This document shows positions 16,597-25,285 of a stretch of 64,000 bases of DNA, piece by piece. Under the pieces are notes generated by a model. That model ran no database searches. It was given only the letters and a program-made list of their open reading frames with translations, and had not been told where the DNA came from. Origin of the DNA: Paenibacillus aceris (lineage in GTDB: Bacteria; Bacillota; Bacilli; Paenibacillales; NBRC-103111); contig NZ_JAGGKV010000004.1 in NCBI RefSeq assembly GCF_017874035.1, positions 186,001-250,000 of the forward strand, in the 5' to 3' direction. Within the stretch, counting starts at the first letter, position 1, and every line of letters starts with the position of its first letter. Position numbers and translations under genes: made by a program.

Positions 16597-19284
16597 TTAA
16601 ACGGAAGCCTCGATAGCCATCAAATCGCTTTCAAAGATGTAGCGACCCGATCCAAGTTTGAAACAGCTCTCCTCAACCGTGTTTTCTTGCGGCAGACAAC
16701 CCTCTACCTCCAGATTTCTGGCGCCATCAATAGCGTAGACGCGGCCAGGAACATAAATTGTAGCTGTCGAATTAACGGGAATCGCCACCTCAATCCGGAA
16801 TTTCTTTGACGTTGACAGGTTCCACGCCACTTCAATTGTTCCATACATCGAATCATAGCTTGCATTGACTCTGTCTAAGCTTCCTCCCGGCCTTGGCCGA
16901 ATAATCGTATGTTTAAAACCTGGCGCAGCAGGATCGGCCTCGATGCCGGCCATGTAACGGAACATCCATTCTCCCACTGAACCAAGGGAATAGTGATTAA
17001 ATGAATTCATAGACGGCGTCTGGAACCCGTTATGATCTGTCCAGCCGTCCCATCTCTCCCAAATCGTAGTGGCTCCATGCTTAATGGAATACATCCATGA
17101 GGGGAATTCCTCCTGTGTAAGCAGGGAATAGGCGACATCTAGCTGACGTTGATCCGTCAGAGCAGGCAGTAAATATCCGACTCCAAGAAATCCCGTCGAT
17201 AAACGGTCGCCCCGTGCACGGATATCTGCGGTCAGATGCTTGGCCGCCAGCTTGTTCTGCTCTTCCGTCAACAGCTTGAATTGCAGTGCTAGAACATACA
17301 CAGCCTGCGTTTCGCCGCGAATACGTCCGTCGCCGCTCACAAACGTATCCTGAAATGCTTTGGCAATCGCCGCAAACAAGGCTTCATATTGGTTCTGGTC
17401 GTGCCCGCGTCCCAGTACGCCGGCAATCTTGGCCAATAACTGTGTGCTGTAAGCAAAATACGCTGTGGCTAGCACTTCCTTCGGCGTATCCGCATCGATC
17501 GAGAGCCAATCGCCGTAGTTGGCATAATCCGGGCGCACATAATCATCACTGTTGTCCCGGAGATAGGCCACCCAACTTGCCATCGCCTCATAATTAGTTT
17601 CCAATATGCGAATATCCCCATACATCACATACAAGGTCCATGGTATGATGACGCCCGCATCTCCCCATCCGGCATTGTCAGGGGCGAACCAGTTCAGGCT
17701 CGAATTCCACATTTTGTGCCGGATCCATCCTGCGTCAGGCGCCACATCGGTGAAAGCGCCCGACGGCTGTTGGCAGTCGATGATATCCTGCATGTATTTT
17801 GAGAAGAAGCGCGATACATTCATGTTGTAAGCTGCTGTGCGGGCGAAAATTTGCGCATCCCCGGTCCAACCCAGCCGCTCATCGCGCTGCGGACAGTCCG
17901 TCGGCACAGAGAGGAAGTTCCCCCTCTGTCCCCAGGTAATGTTGGCATGCAGGCGATTAACCAACGCATTATTCGTTTCTATGCGTCCCGTCTCTGCCAT
18001 CTCGGAATGCACGACTTTGCCTATAATAGACTCTAAGTCTGGTTCCCCAGGGTAACCAATCAGTTCAACGTAGCGGAAACCATGGAAGGTAAAATGCGGT
18101 TCGTACCGTTCCTCCCCAGTTCCGTTTAAAATATAATGGTCCTGCTGCACAGCTACCCGTAAGTTATCCAAATATAAGCTGCCGTCTGGATTCAGCATTT
18201 CGGCATGGCTGACGGTCACTTTGTGCCCCTTCATCCCGCTAACCTTCAATTCTGTCCAGCCCACCATATTTTGTCCCATATCATAAATGAATGTCCCTTC
18301 TTCTGTGCGTCGGAAAGAGACAGGCTTGCGTACTTGCATAATGCGAACCGGCGGTTCTACAGTTCCTACGAGTAAACCATTGTAACCCGTTCGAACGTCC
18401 GGCGTTTCCCAAGGGGCTGCAGCCTTATAATTAGCTTCATCCCACCCCGCCAGTTCCAGACGGGCATCGTAGGCTTCACCTTTAATAAGATCGGAATAAA
18501 GGATCGCTCCCTTGGCAGCCTGCCAAGACGCATCAGAAACGACGAACTCGCTCGTACCGTCGAAGTATTCAATCCGTGCCTGGAGCAGCAAAAAGGGTCT
18601 TTCCCCATATACATGCTTACCGAGAAAACCGACAGTACCCGCGTACCAGCCGTCGCCCAGAATAACGCCAAAGACATTTTCGCCTGCTTTCAATTCGCTG
18701 GTGATATCGTAAGCTTGCACTTGTACGCGTGTTTCATAATCCGTCCATCCCGGAGCAAAAAGCGCCCCAATTCTGCTACCGTTAAGCCGAAGATCATACA
18801 AACCAAGCGCAGTAGCGTAAACAAAGGCTCGCTTCACGCTCTTCGTAAGCTGGAAGCTTTTGCGCAAATATGGAGGAGGTTGAAGCTCAGCCCCCATTTC
18901 CGGCTTGCGGCCGATCCATTGGGCTTTCCAATCCGCGCGTGACAGCAGTCCCATGGACCAGTAAGCGGTCTCACTCCAGGGCGATGCTTCTCCATGAACG
19001 TCCCAGACTCGGACTTTCCAATAATAGGTTTCCCCAGAGTCCAACGTCACTCCGTCGTACTCAATATGGATGGATTGATCGGACGCCACCTGGCCGCTGT
19101 CCCACATATCGGCCTCATCTTGGTCAAGCCTTTCCTGAGACGAAGCGACCATCACTTGATAAAAAGCTTGTACAGCCGACCGCAAGCTCGACTCCAATTT
19201 CCAAAACAAACGCGGCCGCCTAACATCGATTCCAAGCGGGTTATTCGCATATTCCGTTAAACATTCAACAATGGTTAGGCTCAC
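16597..19284 (-). CDS. Glycoside hydrolase family 78, alpha-L-rhamnosidase
   Basis: 895 aa. GH78 enzymes release terminal alpha-L-rhamnose by inversion. N-terminal beta domains (about 1-300, with QWIGRKPE and WYAGTVGF typical of the family) precede the (alpha/alpha)6 catalytic barrel. The catalytic signature DCPQRDERLGWTGD is at 463-476, with Glu469 as the probable general acid; ATTIWERWDGW further on carries the second acidic residue. There is no signal peptide, so it works on imported oligosaccharides. The start is a GTG (19282-19284) six bases after GGGGGGA. It is first in a two-gene operon with a dehydrogenase and has a shared-type promoter at 19322-19375. Confidence 0.92.
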   Translation of the reverse strand: MSLTIVECLTEYANNPLGIDVRRPRLFWKLESSLRSAVQAFYQVMVASSQERLDQDEADMWDSGQVASDQSIHIEYDGVTLDSGETYYWKVRVWDVHGEASPWSETAYWSMGLLSRADWKAQWIGRKPEMGAELQPPPYLRKSFQLTKSVKRAFVYATALGLYDLRLNGSRIGALFAPGWTDYETRVQVQAYDITSELKAGENVFGVILGDGWYAGTVGFLGKHVYGERPFLLLQARIEYFDGTSEFVVSDASWQAAKGAILYSDLIKGEAYDARLELAGWDEANYKAAAPWETPDVRTGYNGLLVGTVEPPVRIMQVRKPVSFRRTEEGTFIYDMGQNMVGWTELKVSGMKGHKVTVSHAEMLNPDGSLYLDNLRVAVQQDHYILNGTGEERYEPHFTFHGFRYVELIGYPGEPDLESIIGKVVHSEMAETGRIETNNALVNRLHANITWGQRGNFLSVPTDCPQRDERLGWTGDAQIFARTAAYNMNVSRFFSKYMQDIIDCQQPSGAFTDVAPDAGWIRHKMWNSSLNWFAPDNAGWGDAGVIIPWTLYVMYGDIRILETNYEAMASWVAYLRDNSDDYVRPDYANYGDWLSIDADTPKEVLATAYFAYSTQLLAKIAGVLGRGHDQNQYEALFAAIAKAFQDTFVSGDGRIRGETQAVYVLALQFKLLTEEQNKLAAKHLTADIRARGDRLSTGFLGVGYLLPALTDQRQLDVAYSLLTQEEFPSWMYSIKHGATTIWERWDGWTDHNGFQTPSMNSFNHYSLGSVGEWMFRYMAGIEADPAAPGFKHTIIRPRPGGSLDRVNASYDSMYGTIEVAWNLSTSKKFRIEVAIPVNSTATIYVPGRVYAIDGARNLEVEGCLPQENTVEESCFKLGSGRYIFESDLMAIEASV

Positions 19285-19321
19285 AGTTATCCCCCCACAA
19301 ATTTAGATCTTACTAGTTTGT

Positions 19322-19375
19322 ATTATAAAAGGAGATACCTACACAGTTATGGGGGGTTCGATAACAGTTTATAGG
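19322..19375 (-). promoter_or_regulatory. GH78 promoter with tandem CCTATAA-like repeats
   Basis: On the minus strand, CCTATAA (19369-19375) and CCCATAA (19347-19353) are 22 bp apart, and a perfect TATAAT lies at 19322-19327, 19 bases after the second repeat. There is no good -35 hexamer; the inner repeat covers that position, as expected for an activator-dependent promoter. The same layout occurs at 19444, 36123, 39627 and 57025. Confidence 0.65.
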
Positions 19376-19443
19376 GCAAAAACATTAATCTTACATAAGT
19401 CGAAATACCGTTTGCTTCATTAATAAATAGATGAAATAAATAA

Positions 19444-19497
19444 CCTATAAAAATGAACTTAATCCCCTAATAACCTGAGGTGATTATGTATTAAAGT
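19444..19497 (+). promoter_or_regulatory. Promoter of the secreted pectin operon with tandem CCTATAA-like repeats
   Basis: CCTATAA (19444-19450) and CCTAATA (19466-19472) are 22 bp apart, and TAAAGT (19492-19497) begins 19 bases after the second repeat. The surrounding GTATTAAAGTTA is nearly identical to the block at the same place in the promoters at 39627 and 57025. The predicted leader is about 130 nt. Confidence 0.65.
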
Positions 19498-19503
19498 TAT
19501 GAA

Positions 19504-19556
19504 AACATAGCTTTACTCAAGCTATATGTTCAACTAGTTTATTGAAAACGATTTCA
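19504..19556 (+). promoter_or_regulatory. 5' stem-loop and CcpA (cre)-like site in the leader of the secreted operon
   Basis: AACATAGCTT (19504-19513) pairs with AAGCTATATGTT (19519-19530), leaving a two-base bulge, so a hairpin would sit at the very start of the predicted mRNA. TTGAAAACGATTTCA (19542-19556) matches every position of the cre consensus WTGNAANCGNWNNCW. Its place downstream of the predicted start fits roadblock repression by CcpA when preferred sugars are present. Confidence 0.55.
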
Positions 19557-19636
19557 CTTTTTTTGCGAAACGTTTGAAAGGAGGAAGAGGATTTCCGTTT
19601 AACCCGCTCTTTTAACGAACCAAAGGAGGAAATAAC

Positions 19637-20596
19637 TTGAAAAAATGGACACTATTCATGCTGTCGATCTTGATGTACTTCAGTTTGACGGGGAAGATTG
19701 CATTAGCATCCCCCGCCGAGGTGAAGGCATCTTTAGATGCTGCGACCGGTATCGTCACCGTATCCGGCAGCTCTGGCCTGACGGGGGAGCATCTCATAAC
19801 CGTGCAGATCCGTGATCCGCACAATCGCCTTGCCTTTTTGGATCAGGGTAAAAGCAATGCCAATGGAGACTATTTGTTTAATTTTGCAGTAAACCTAAGC
19901 ATATCCGGCACGTATTCCGTTTCTGTAGGCGGTGAAGACGCTGTCTCTGTCTCCAAGACTGAGTTTGCAGTAAATCCATTGGATACGACGGCGCCTGTTA
20001 CTACTGCATTGGCAAGTCCTATTAACGGCAGCAACGGATGGTATGTTTCCGCACCGACAGTGACACTCTCCGCCTCAGACAACGTTTCGGTGACCCAAAC
20101 AACCTACCGGTTAAACGGCGGCGCTTGGAGTACCTACACGCAGCCTGTAACTATACCCGAATACAGCGGCATTTATGTAATGGAGTACAAAAGTATCGAT
20201 CAAGCCGGAAACGAAGAAGCTGTCAAATCGCTGACACTGCGACTGGATAAAGAAGCGCCTTCCATAAGAGTCGCTTTAGATAAGAGCACTATATGGCCGC
20301 CAAATAAAAAAATGGTTTCGGTAACAGCTGATGTTTATGCATCCGATGCCATTTCACAAATCGACTCCATTATTCTTACTTCCATTACCTGCAATGAACC
20401 GATTCAGCCGGATGACATTCAAGGTGCGCAGTTCGGCACGTTCGATACTACCTTTGCTCTTCGTGCAGAAAAAGCAAAAGAGCATTCCGACCGGGTATAT
20501 ACCATCACCTACACGGCAACCGATAAAGCAGGAAACCGCTGGGCGGCGACTGCAACGGTGGAAGTTCCTCACGATCAATCCGGTAAAAATAAGTAA
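19637..20596 (+). CDS. Secreted Ig-like domain protein, first gene of the pectin operon
   Basis: 319 aa from a TTG start (19637-19639) after AGGAGG. A signal peptide of about 25 residues (KKWTLFMLSILMYFSLTG... ending in ALA-S) targets it outside the cell. A first beta domain (about 26-115) is followed by an OmpL47-like Ig repeat starting DTTAPVTTALASP with WYVSAPTVTLSASDN and SIDQAGNEE. A further Ig-like domain (about 210-310) ends with TDKAGNRWAATATVEV. No catalytic motif is visible, so it probably binds substrate or supports the enzymes encoded next to it. It lies 21 bp before the next gene, in a leader-controlled operon. Confidence 0.75.
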   Translation: MKKWTLFMLSILMYFSLTGKIALASPAEVKASLDAATGIVTVSGSSGLTGEHLITVQIRDPHNRLAFLDQGKSNANGDYLFNFAVNLSISGTYSVSVGGEDAVSVSKTEFAVNPLDTTAPVTTALASPINGSNGWYVSAPTVTLSASDNVSVTQTTYRLNGGAWSTYTQPVTIPEYSGIYVMEYKSIDQAGNEEAVKSLTLRLDKEAPSIRVALDKSTIWPPNKKMVSVTADVYASDAISQIDSIILTSITCNEPIQPDDIQGAQFGTFDTTFALRAEKAKEHSDRVYTITYTATDKAGNRWAATATVEVPHDQSGKNK

Positions 20597-20617
20597 TGAT
20601 CCTTCGGAGGTGTTATT

Positions 20618-22558
20618 TTGGATAAGAAGTCTATACAGCGCATAATTCGGATCGTTTTCGTTTTTATGTTGATCGGTGCGGTTTATGCAGGTAATTCTTT
20701 TGAGACAAGGGCATTGGCTGCTGAACCGCCGGCTAGCGACGGATGGAATGTGCTCGTTGACGACAATTTCGAGAATGATCCGCTCGGCACACATGCCGAA
20801 GATCATGGCTATGTTGTAGACAAGCCCATGCTTGAGGAAGGGAACGCCGGGAACCTAAAAGGTGACGCTTATGTGGCCAAAGCTCCCGGTAAATCAGGCA
20901 ACAGTCTATATGTATACGATGACTTTAATTCAGTCAGCAACGTCGCATACCGCAATAATACGCGAATAGTCAAAACTTTTGAGAAGCAAGAGGGTGTTGT
21001 CGTAGCTGAAGTTTCTTTCATGCAGCCCGGGCCCCAGCGCGAAAGAACGAAAGTTTTGAACCTGTTAAGCAGCAGCGGCGACTACATCGCCAGAATAACA
21101 GCTGATCCCGGACAAGGAAAGTTCGTATTCGATGCCAAAACAGGTCCTGACAATATGTATCCGTACGAACCGAATCGATGGTATAACATCAAACTTGTCG
21201 TCGACATCGTCAATGATCAAGTCATGGTTTATGTGGACGGCAACCTTAGTTTCTCCAAGCAGCCGACTGTCGAAGTTCGGAGCGCAGGCACCACAACAAG
21301 CGAGAAAATCAAGCAAAACGTCGCGAAGCTGGAAATGCTTACGGCAGGCGGATCGCCAAATCCGGTCAACGCCTTCTATATTTCGCATATCAAGGTATCG
21401 GCCAAACCCCCGGCCGTATCTCCTGAAGCTCCTGTAGGACTTTCAGCTTATCCGCGTGATAAGGAAATCTATGTCGAATGGGCACCTTCGGCAAGCGCTA
21501 GATCGAATAACGTCTACGTGGCTACCAAACCGGACGCTGCAGACTCGGAGTATGTAAAAGTCATCGATAAATATAATAAAAAGTTTGTGCCGAGCGATTA
21601 CGTTTCCATTACAAAGCTTGGAACTGCATCCGGCAGTCCTCCGCTTGAGAACGGGAAAACGTATTATGTGAAAATCACGCAAAATACCAGACTCCTGTCT
21701 AAAGGCACTGACACGGAAATTGAGAGTCCTCTTTCCTTATCTCAAGCGGTTGCCGTTACGCCCAGCCCAAGGAAAACGTTGGATTCCACCCCAACCAGCG
21801 TCATTCAGAATGTTTACGTGAACGATACCAAAAACATGACCGGTTGGTCGGTGCAAAGCGGTCTCTCGGAAGGCAGTGTGCCCTATGGCGACTCGCAGAG
21901 CACCATTACCAAAATGCCTGCAAGCTATTTGGGAGCCGATTGGTTACGGACGTCGAATGCATCGGGCGCCTATACGGCTAGTGACGTGCTCACCACTTTT
22001 ACCGTTACGGATGATACGGACGTTATTGTTGCAGTAAGCCGTGAAGCCATGGAAGATAATATTTCTTGGCTGTCATCATGGACCAAAACAGGAGATACGA
22101 TCGAACTGGATGGCGGCACAGCCGTATTCCATCTTTATAAGAGAAGCTTTGCAGCGAATTCACAGGTTACGTTAAGCAAGATCGGACAATCGGATTGCAA
22201 CGGCTATTTTGTGCTCGTAAGAAGCCGCTCCATACAGTTGAATTCTTTTGAGTTTGTGGACGATAGTGGTCATAAACTTTCTACTTTAACTCCTGGGATC
22301 AACGCAACAGCCAAGGTTGAGGTTACGAATAACACTGCTGAAGATCAGTCATTTGTTGTCATTTGTGCTTTGTACGATACTAGCAACCACTTGATTACTT
22401 ATACTTCCGCATCCGTTAAGACCCGCTCTGGGGAACAGAGAACGCTAAACACCGGATTCAAGGTTCCCCAAACGATATCCGGATATCAAGCAAAGGCTTT
22501 TATATGGGACAGTTTTAAAAACATGAAGCCATTATCGAATAGTATATCGATTCAATAG
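20618..22558 (+). CDS. Secreted lectin-like and Fn3-containing protein
   Basis: 646 aa from a TTG start preceded by GGAGGTG. A signal peptide covers about 1-35 (ends ALAAE). Residues about 45-260 read as a concanavalin-like jelly-roll (DDNFENDPLG, YNIKLVVDIVNDQVMVYVDG), a carbohydrate-binding fold. An Fn3-like domain follows (about 265-385). The central region near 390-540 (TPTSVIQNVYVNDTKNMTGW) is a beta-rich part of unknown family. The last about 105 residues form a module (ALYDTSN, KAFIWDSFKNMKPLSN) that also ends the next protein in the operon. No catalytic residues can be assigned. The position between the Ig protein and the lyase suggests extracellular pectin binding. Confidence 0.75.
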   Translation: MDKKSIQRIIRIVFVFMLIGAVYAGNSFETRALAAEPPASDGWNVLVDDNFENDPLGTHAEDHGYVVDKPMLEEGNAGNLKGDAYVAKAPGKSGNSLYVYDDFNSVSNVAYRNNTRIVKTFEKQEGVVVAEVSFMQPGPQRERTKVLNLLSSSGDYIARITADPGQGKFVFDAKTGPDNMYPYEPNRWYNIKLVVDIVNDQVMVYVDGNLSFSKQPTVEVRSAGTTTSEKIKQNVAKLEMLTAGGSPNPVNAFYISHIKVSAKPPAVSPEAPVGLSAYPRDKEIYVEWAPSASARSNNVYVATKPDAADSEYVKVIDKYNKKFVPSDYVSITKLGTASGSPPLENGKTYYVKITQNTRLLSKGTDTEIESPLSLSQAVAVTPSPRKTLDSTPTSVIQNVYVNDTKNMTGWSVQSGLSEGSVPYGDSQSTITKMPASYLGADWLRTSNASGAYTASDVLTTFTVTDDTDVIVAVSREAMEDNISWLSSWTKTGDTIELDGGTAVFHLYKRSFAANSQVTLSKIGQSDCNGYFVLVRSRSIQLNSFEFVDDSGHKLSTLTPGINATAKVEVTNNTAEDQSFVVICALYDTSNHLITYTSASVKTRSGEQRTLNTGFKVPQTISGYQAKAFIWDSFKNMKPLSNSISIQ

Positions 22559-22575
22559 CAACCGAGGAGGCAACA

Positions 22576-25188
22576 ATGAAAAAAACAATATCACTGTTTT
22601 TATTCCTGTTTATTGTGGCAGGTTTAGTCCCTTCGCTTGCTGCAGCGACTGAACTCACTCCTGCCTTTCCGGGTGCGGAAGGCGCCGCCATGTATATTAC
22701 AGGGGGACGGGGTGGAGAGGTTTACGAGGTAACGAGTCTTGAAGATTACGCCGCCTCAGAAACGCCTATTCCCGGAACGCTGCGTTATGGGCTAGCCAAA
22801 GTCGCAAATAGCAATTCGAAATCGACGGTTATCGTTTTTCGCGTTTCCGGGACGATTCATTTGAAGGAGAAAATTAAAACGAACGTTTACAATCTGACGA
22901 TTGCCGGGCAAACTGCGCCTGGCGACGGCATTGCGATCGGAAATTATTCGGTCTCTTTAGGCGGATCCAATATTATCATCCGTTACATTCGCTTCCGCGG
23001 AGGCTTCGCCGAGCTGGACGATACCTTTTCGCCCAATGCTCCGAAAATGATGATCGATCACTGCTCTTTCAGCTGGAGCACCGATGAAGTTCTCTCAACC
23101 AAAGATAAGAGCAGCATCACGGTTCAATGGTCAATCATCAGCGATTCATTAAATATGTCGATCCATGATAAAGGTGCGCATGGGTACGGCGGCATTTGGG
23201 GCGGCACCAATATGACGTTCCACCACAATTTGATTGCGAGCAACAACAGCAGGAATCCCCGTTTAGACCGTGATTTTAGACTTGAAAAAGACTCCCCCCT
23301 GCTGTTCGACTTGAGAAACAACGTCTTATACAACTGGGGAGCCAACAGCGGATATGGCGGTGAAAATGCCACAGGCGTCAATGTCGTAAATAACTACTAT
23401 AAATCGGGACCTGCTACTTTTGACGACGTGAAGAACAGAATTTTCAATCCTTGGTCCGAGCAGCCAGGCAACTACTATGTGCAAGGCAACTACGTGGACG
23501 GGTACCCGGATATCAGCGCGAACAACTGGGCCGGCGGCGTTCAGCCGGAATATGGCTTAGGAACCGTCAACCGGCTGGAGAATCCCGTTCCCATTACTTA
23601 CAAAAATACCGATGGCACCATTGTCGATACTTCCGTTACGACAGACTCAGCTACTGACGCATACGGCAAAGTTCTTGATCATGCCGGAGCCATTTTACCA
23701 AAAAGAGACTCTCTTGATGCTCGTATCGTAAACGATGTAAGAAACGGATTGGGCAAATTCGCGAATACGCCGGATGGAGACGGTGGTTTTCCCGTGTTGG
23801 CTGAGTCGACTTTCCCGGCCGATTATGACAGCGACCACGATGGACTTCCTAACAGTTGGGAGGAGACGCATGGTCTTGATGCCAATAACGCCTCCGATGG
23901 TAAGGCGGACAGCGGTGACGGATATACGCAGCTCGAGAAATATATGAACTCGCTTGTCGGCATCGGATCTATCAATCCATCTGTGGCGATCACGAGCCCC
24001 TCTGCCAATGCGATGCTGCAAGCGAATCATGATATTATCATCGAGGCACAGGCAGCTGACAGTGACGGCGCTGTCTCTAAGGTTGAATTCTCCTACTATG
24101 ATACGAAAGCGATGAAGTTGAACCCATTAGGAACGATTACATCTGCACCCTATACGTACACATGGACAAATGCTCCCGAAGGAACTCATTATTTGTATGC
24201 AAAAGCAACTGACAACACAGGTACTCAAACGCTCTCGAGCATGGTTGTTATCCATGTAAACGGAACAACCCCTATCGATCCATGGTCATCGAAAGATATC
24301 GGAACCGTGAAACTACCTGGAACGGCAAGCGCGTCCGGGACAGGGAGCTCATTTACCGTAAAAGGATCCGGTGAAATTGGTGCAACCGATGACGGCATCA
24401 AATCTGCGGATGCATTTCAATACACGTACCAGGATGTTGCGGGAGATATGGAGCTGATCTCAACGATCAATTTCCAGAATCCTTCCGAGTACGATAATGG
24501 CGTAAAATCTGGCCTCATGATTCGCCAGGATCTTACTACGGATTCACCTTTTGCTATGATTACCGTGAAGAAGGAAGAATACTATGGGGTGCGCATCCAT
24601 TTCATGAGCAGATCTGCCCGGGGAGATTTGGTTGTATCCACTGCAAAGCCAAATGTTGAATTGCCGGCATTGCTGAAAATCACCAGGTATGGGAATGAAG
24701 TGAAAGGATTAATTTCCATTGACGGCGGTTCCAACTGGGAGCTGGTCGGAGCAACCGCACTCGATTTGCCGAGTCACGCTTACATTGGGATGGCCGTAGA
24801 TGCAACGAAGAGTACAAACAATTTTGATTACTACAACTCTTCCGTATTTGAGAACACGAAGCTGCGAACAAATAACATCACCGGCAATGTCTTCTCTGTC
24901 GGAGATTTGAAAGTAAACGATGATGAGGGCGACACTTCGGTCAGCGTGCAATTTACGAATCAATCCCAGCTTGATAAAAACGGGATACTGGTCATCGCGC
25001 TGTATGATGCGAGCAATCATATCGTGAACTACTCGTATTCCAGCGATCTGGTTGAAGGTCAAGGGACGCGTGAGCTGACCGCCAACTTCCAGCTGCCCCA
25101 AGACTCAGCTTCCTATAAGCTGAAAGCATTTGTTTGGGATCAGCTTGACAGCAAGAATGTGATCTCCAATGTTGTTGAGCTGCCTTGA
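22576..25188 (+). CDS. Secreted multidomain pectate-lyase-like beta-helix protein
   Basis: 870 aa. A signal peptide (about 1-25, ending AAA-T) is followed by a right-handed beta-helix of pectate-lyase type (about 30-430). Typical features are FPGAEGAAMYITGGRGGEVYEVTSLEDY, TIAGQTAPGDGIAI and IIRYIRFRGG. A Ca-binding-like segment DYDSDHDGLPNSWEE (about 416-430) links to an Ig-like domain (about 465-560). A jelly-roll of beta-xylosidase-C type follows (about 570-755). The C-terminal module ends KAFVWDQLDSKNVISN, as in the preceding protein. Lyases of this type cut homogalacturonan or related polymers by beta-elimination and give the unsaturated ends that GH88 (3628) removes. GAGGAGG precedes the ATG. 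It is last in the operon. Confidence 0.85.
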   Translation: MKKTISLFLFLFIVAGLVPSLAAATELTPAFPGAEGAAMYITGGRGGEVYEVTSLEDYAASETPIPGTLRYGLAKVANSNSKSTVIVFRVSGTIHLKEKIKTNVYNLTIAGQTAPGDGIAIGNYSVSLGGSNIIIRYIRFRGGFAELDDTFSPNAPKMMIDHCSFSWSTDEVLSTKDKSSITVQWSIISDSLNMSIHDKGAHGYGGIWGGTNMTFHHNLIASNNSRNPRLDRDFRLEKDSPLLFDLRNNVLYNWGANSGYGGENATGVNVVNNYYKSGPATFDDVKNRIFNPWSEQPGNYYVQGNYVDGYPDISANNWAGGVQPEYGLGTVNRLENPVPITYKNTDGTIVDTSVTTDSATDAYGKVLDHAGAILPKRDSLDARIVNDVRNGLGKFANTPDGDGGFPVLAESTFPADYDSDHDGLPNSWEETHGLDANNASDGKADSGDGYTQLEKYMNSLVGIGSINPSVAITSPSANAMLQANHDIIIEAQAADSDGAVSKVEFSYYDTKAMKLNPLGTITSAPYTYTWTNAPEGTHYLYAKATDNTGTQTLSSMVVIHVNGTTPIDPWSSKDIGTVKLPGTASASGTGSSFTVKGSGEIGATDDGIKSADAFQYTYQDVAGDMELISTINFQNPSEYDNGVKSGLMIRQDLTTDSPFAMITVKKEEYYGVRIHFMSRSARGDLVVSTAKPNVELPALLKITRYGNEVKGLISIDGGSNWELVGATALDLPSHAYIGMAVDATKSTNNFDYYNSSVFENTKLRTNNITGNVFSVGDLKVNDDEGDTSVSVQFTNQSQLDKNGILVIALYDASNHIVNYSYSSDLVEGQGTRELTANFQLPQDSASYKLKAFVWDQLDSKNVISNVVELP

Positions 25189-25200
25189 GGCAGCAAGTAA

Positions 25201-25228
25201 CCCCTGAGGCGGCGCCTCAGGGGTTTTG
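25201..25228 (+). terminator. Rho-independent terminator of the secreted pectin operon
   Basis: The perfect 10-bp stem CCCCTGAGGC / GCCTCAGGGG with a three-base loop is followed by TTTTGTTTG. It lies 12 bp after the lyase stop codon. Confidence 0.9.
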
Positions 25229-25285
25229 TTTGATTTTGCCGGGATGCAGGCTCGGCGGGAGTGCTCGGGCGGCCTTTATCCCACA

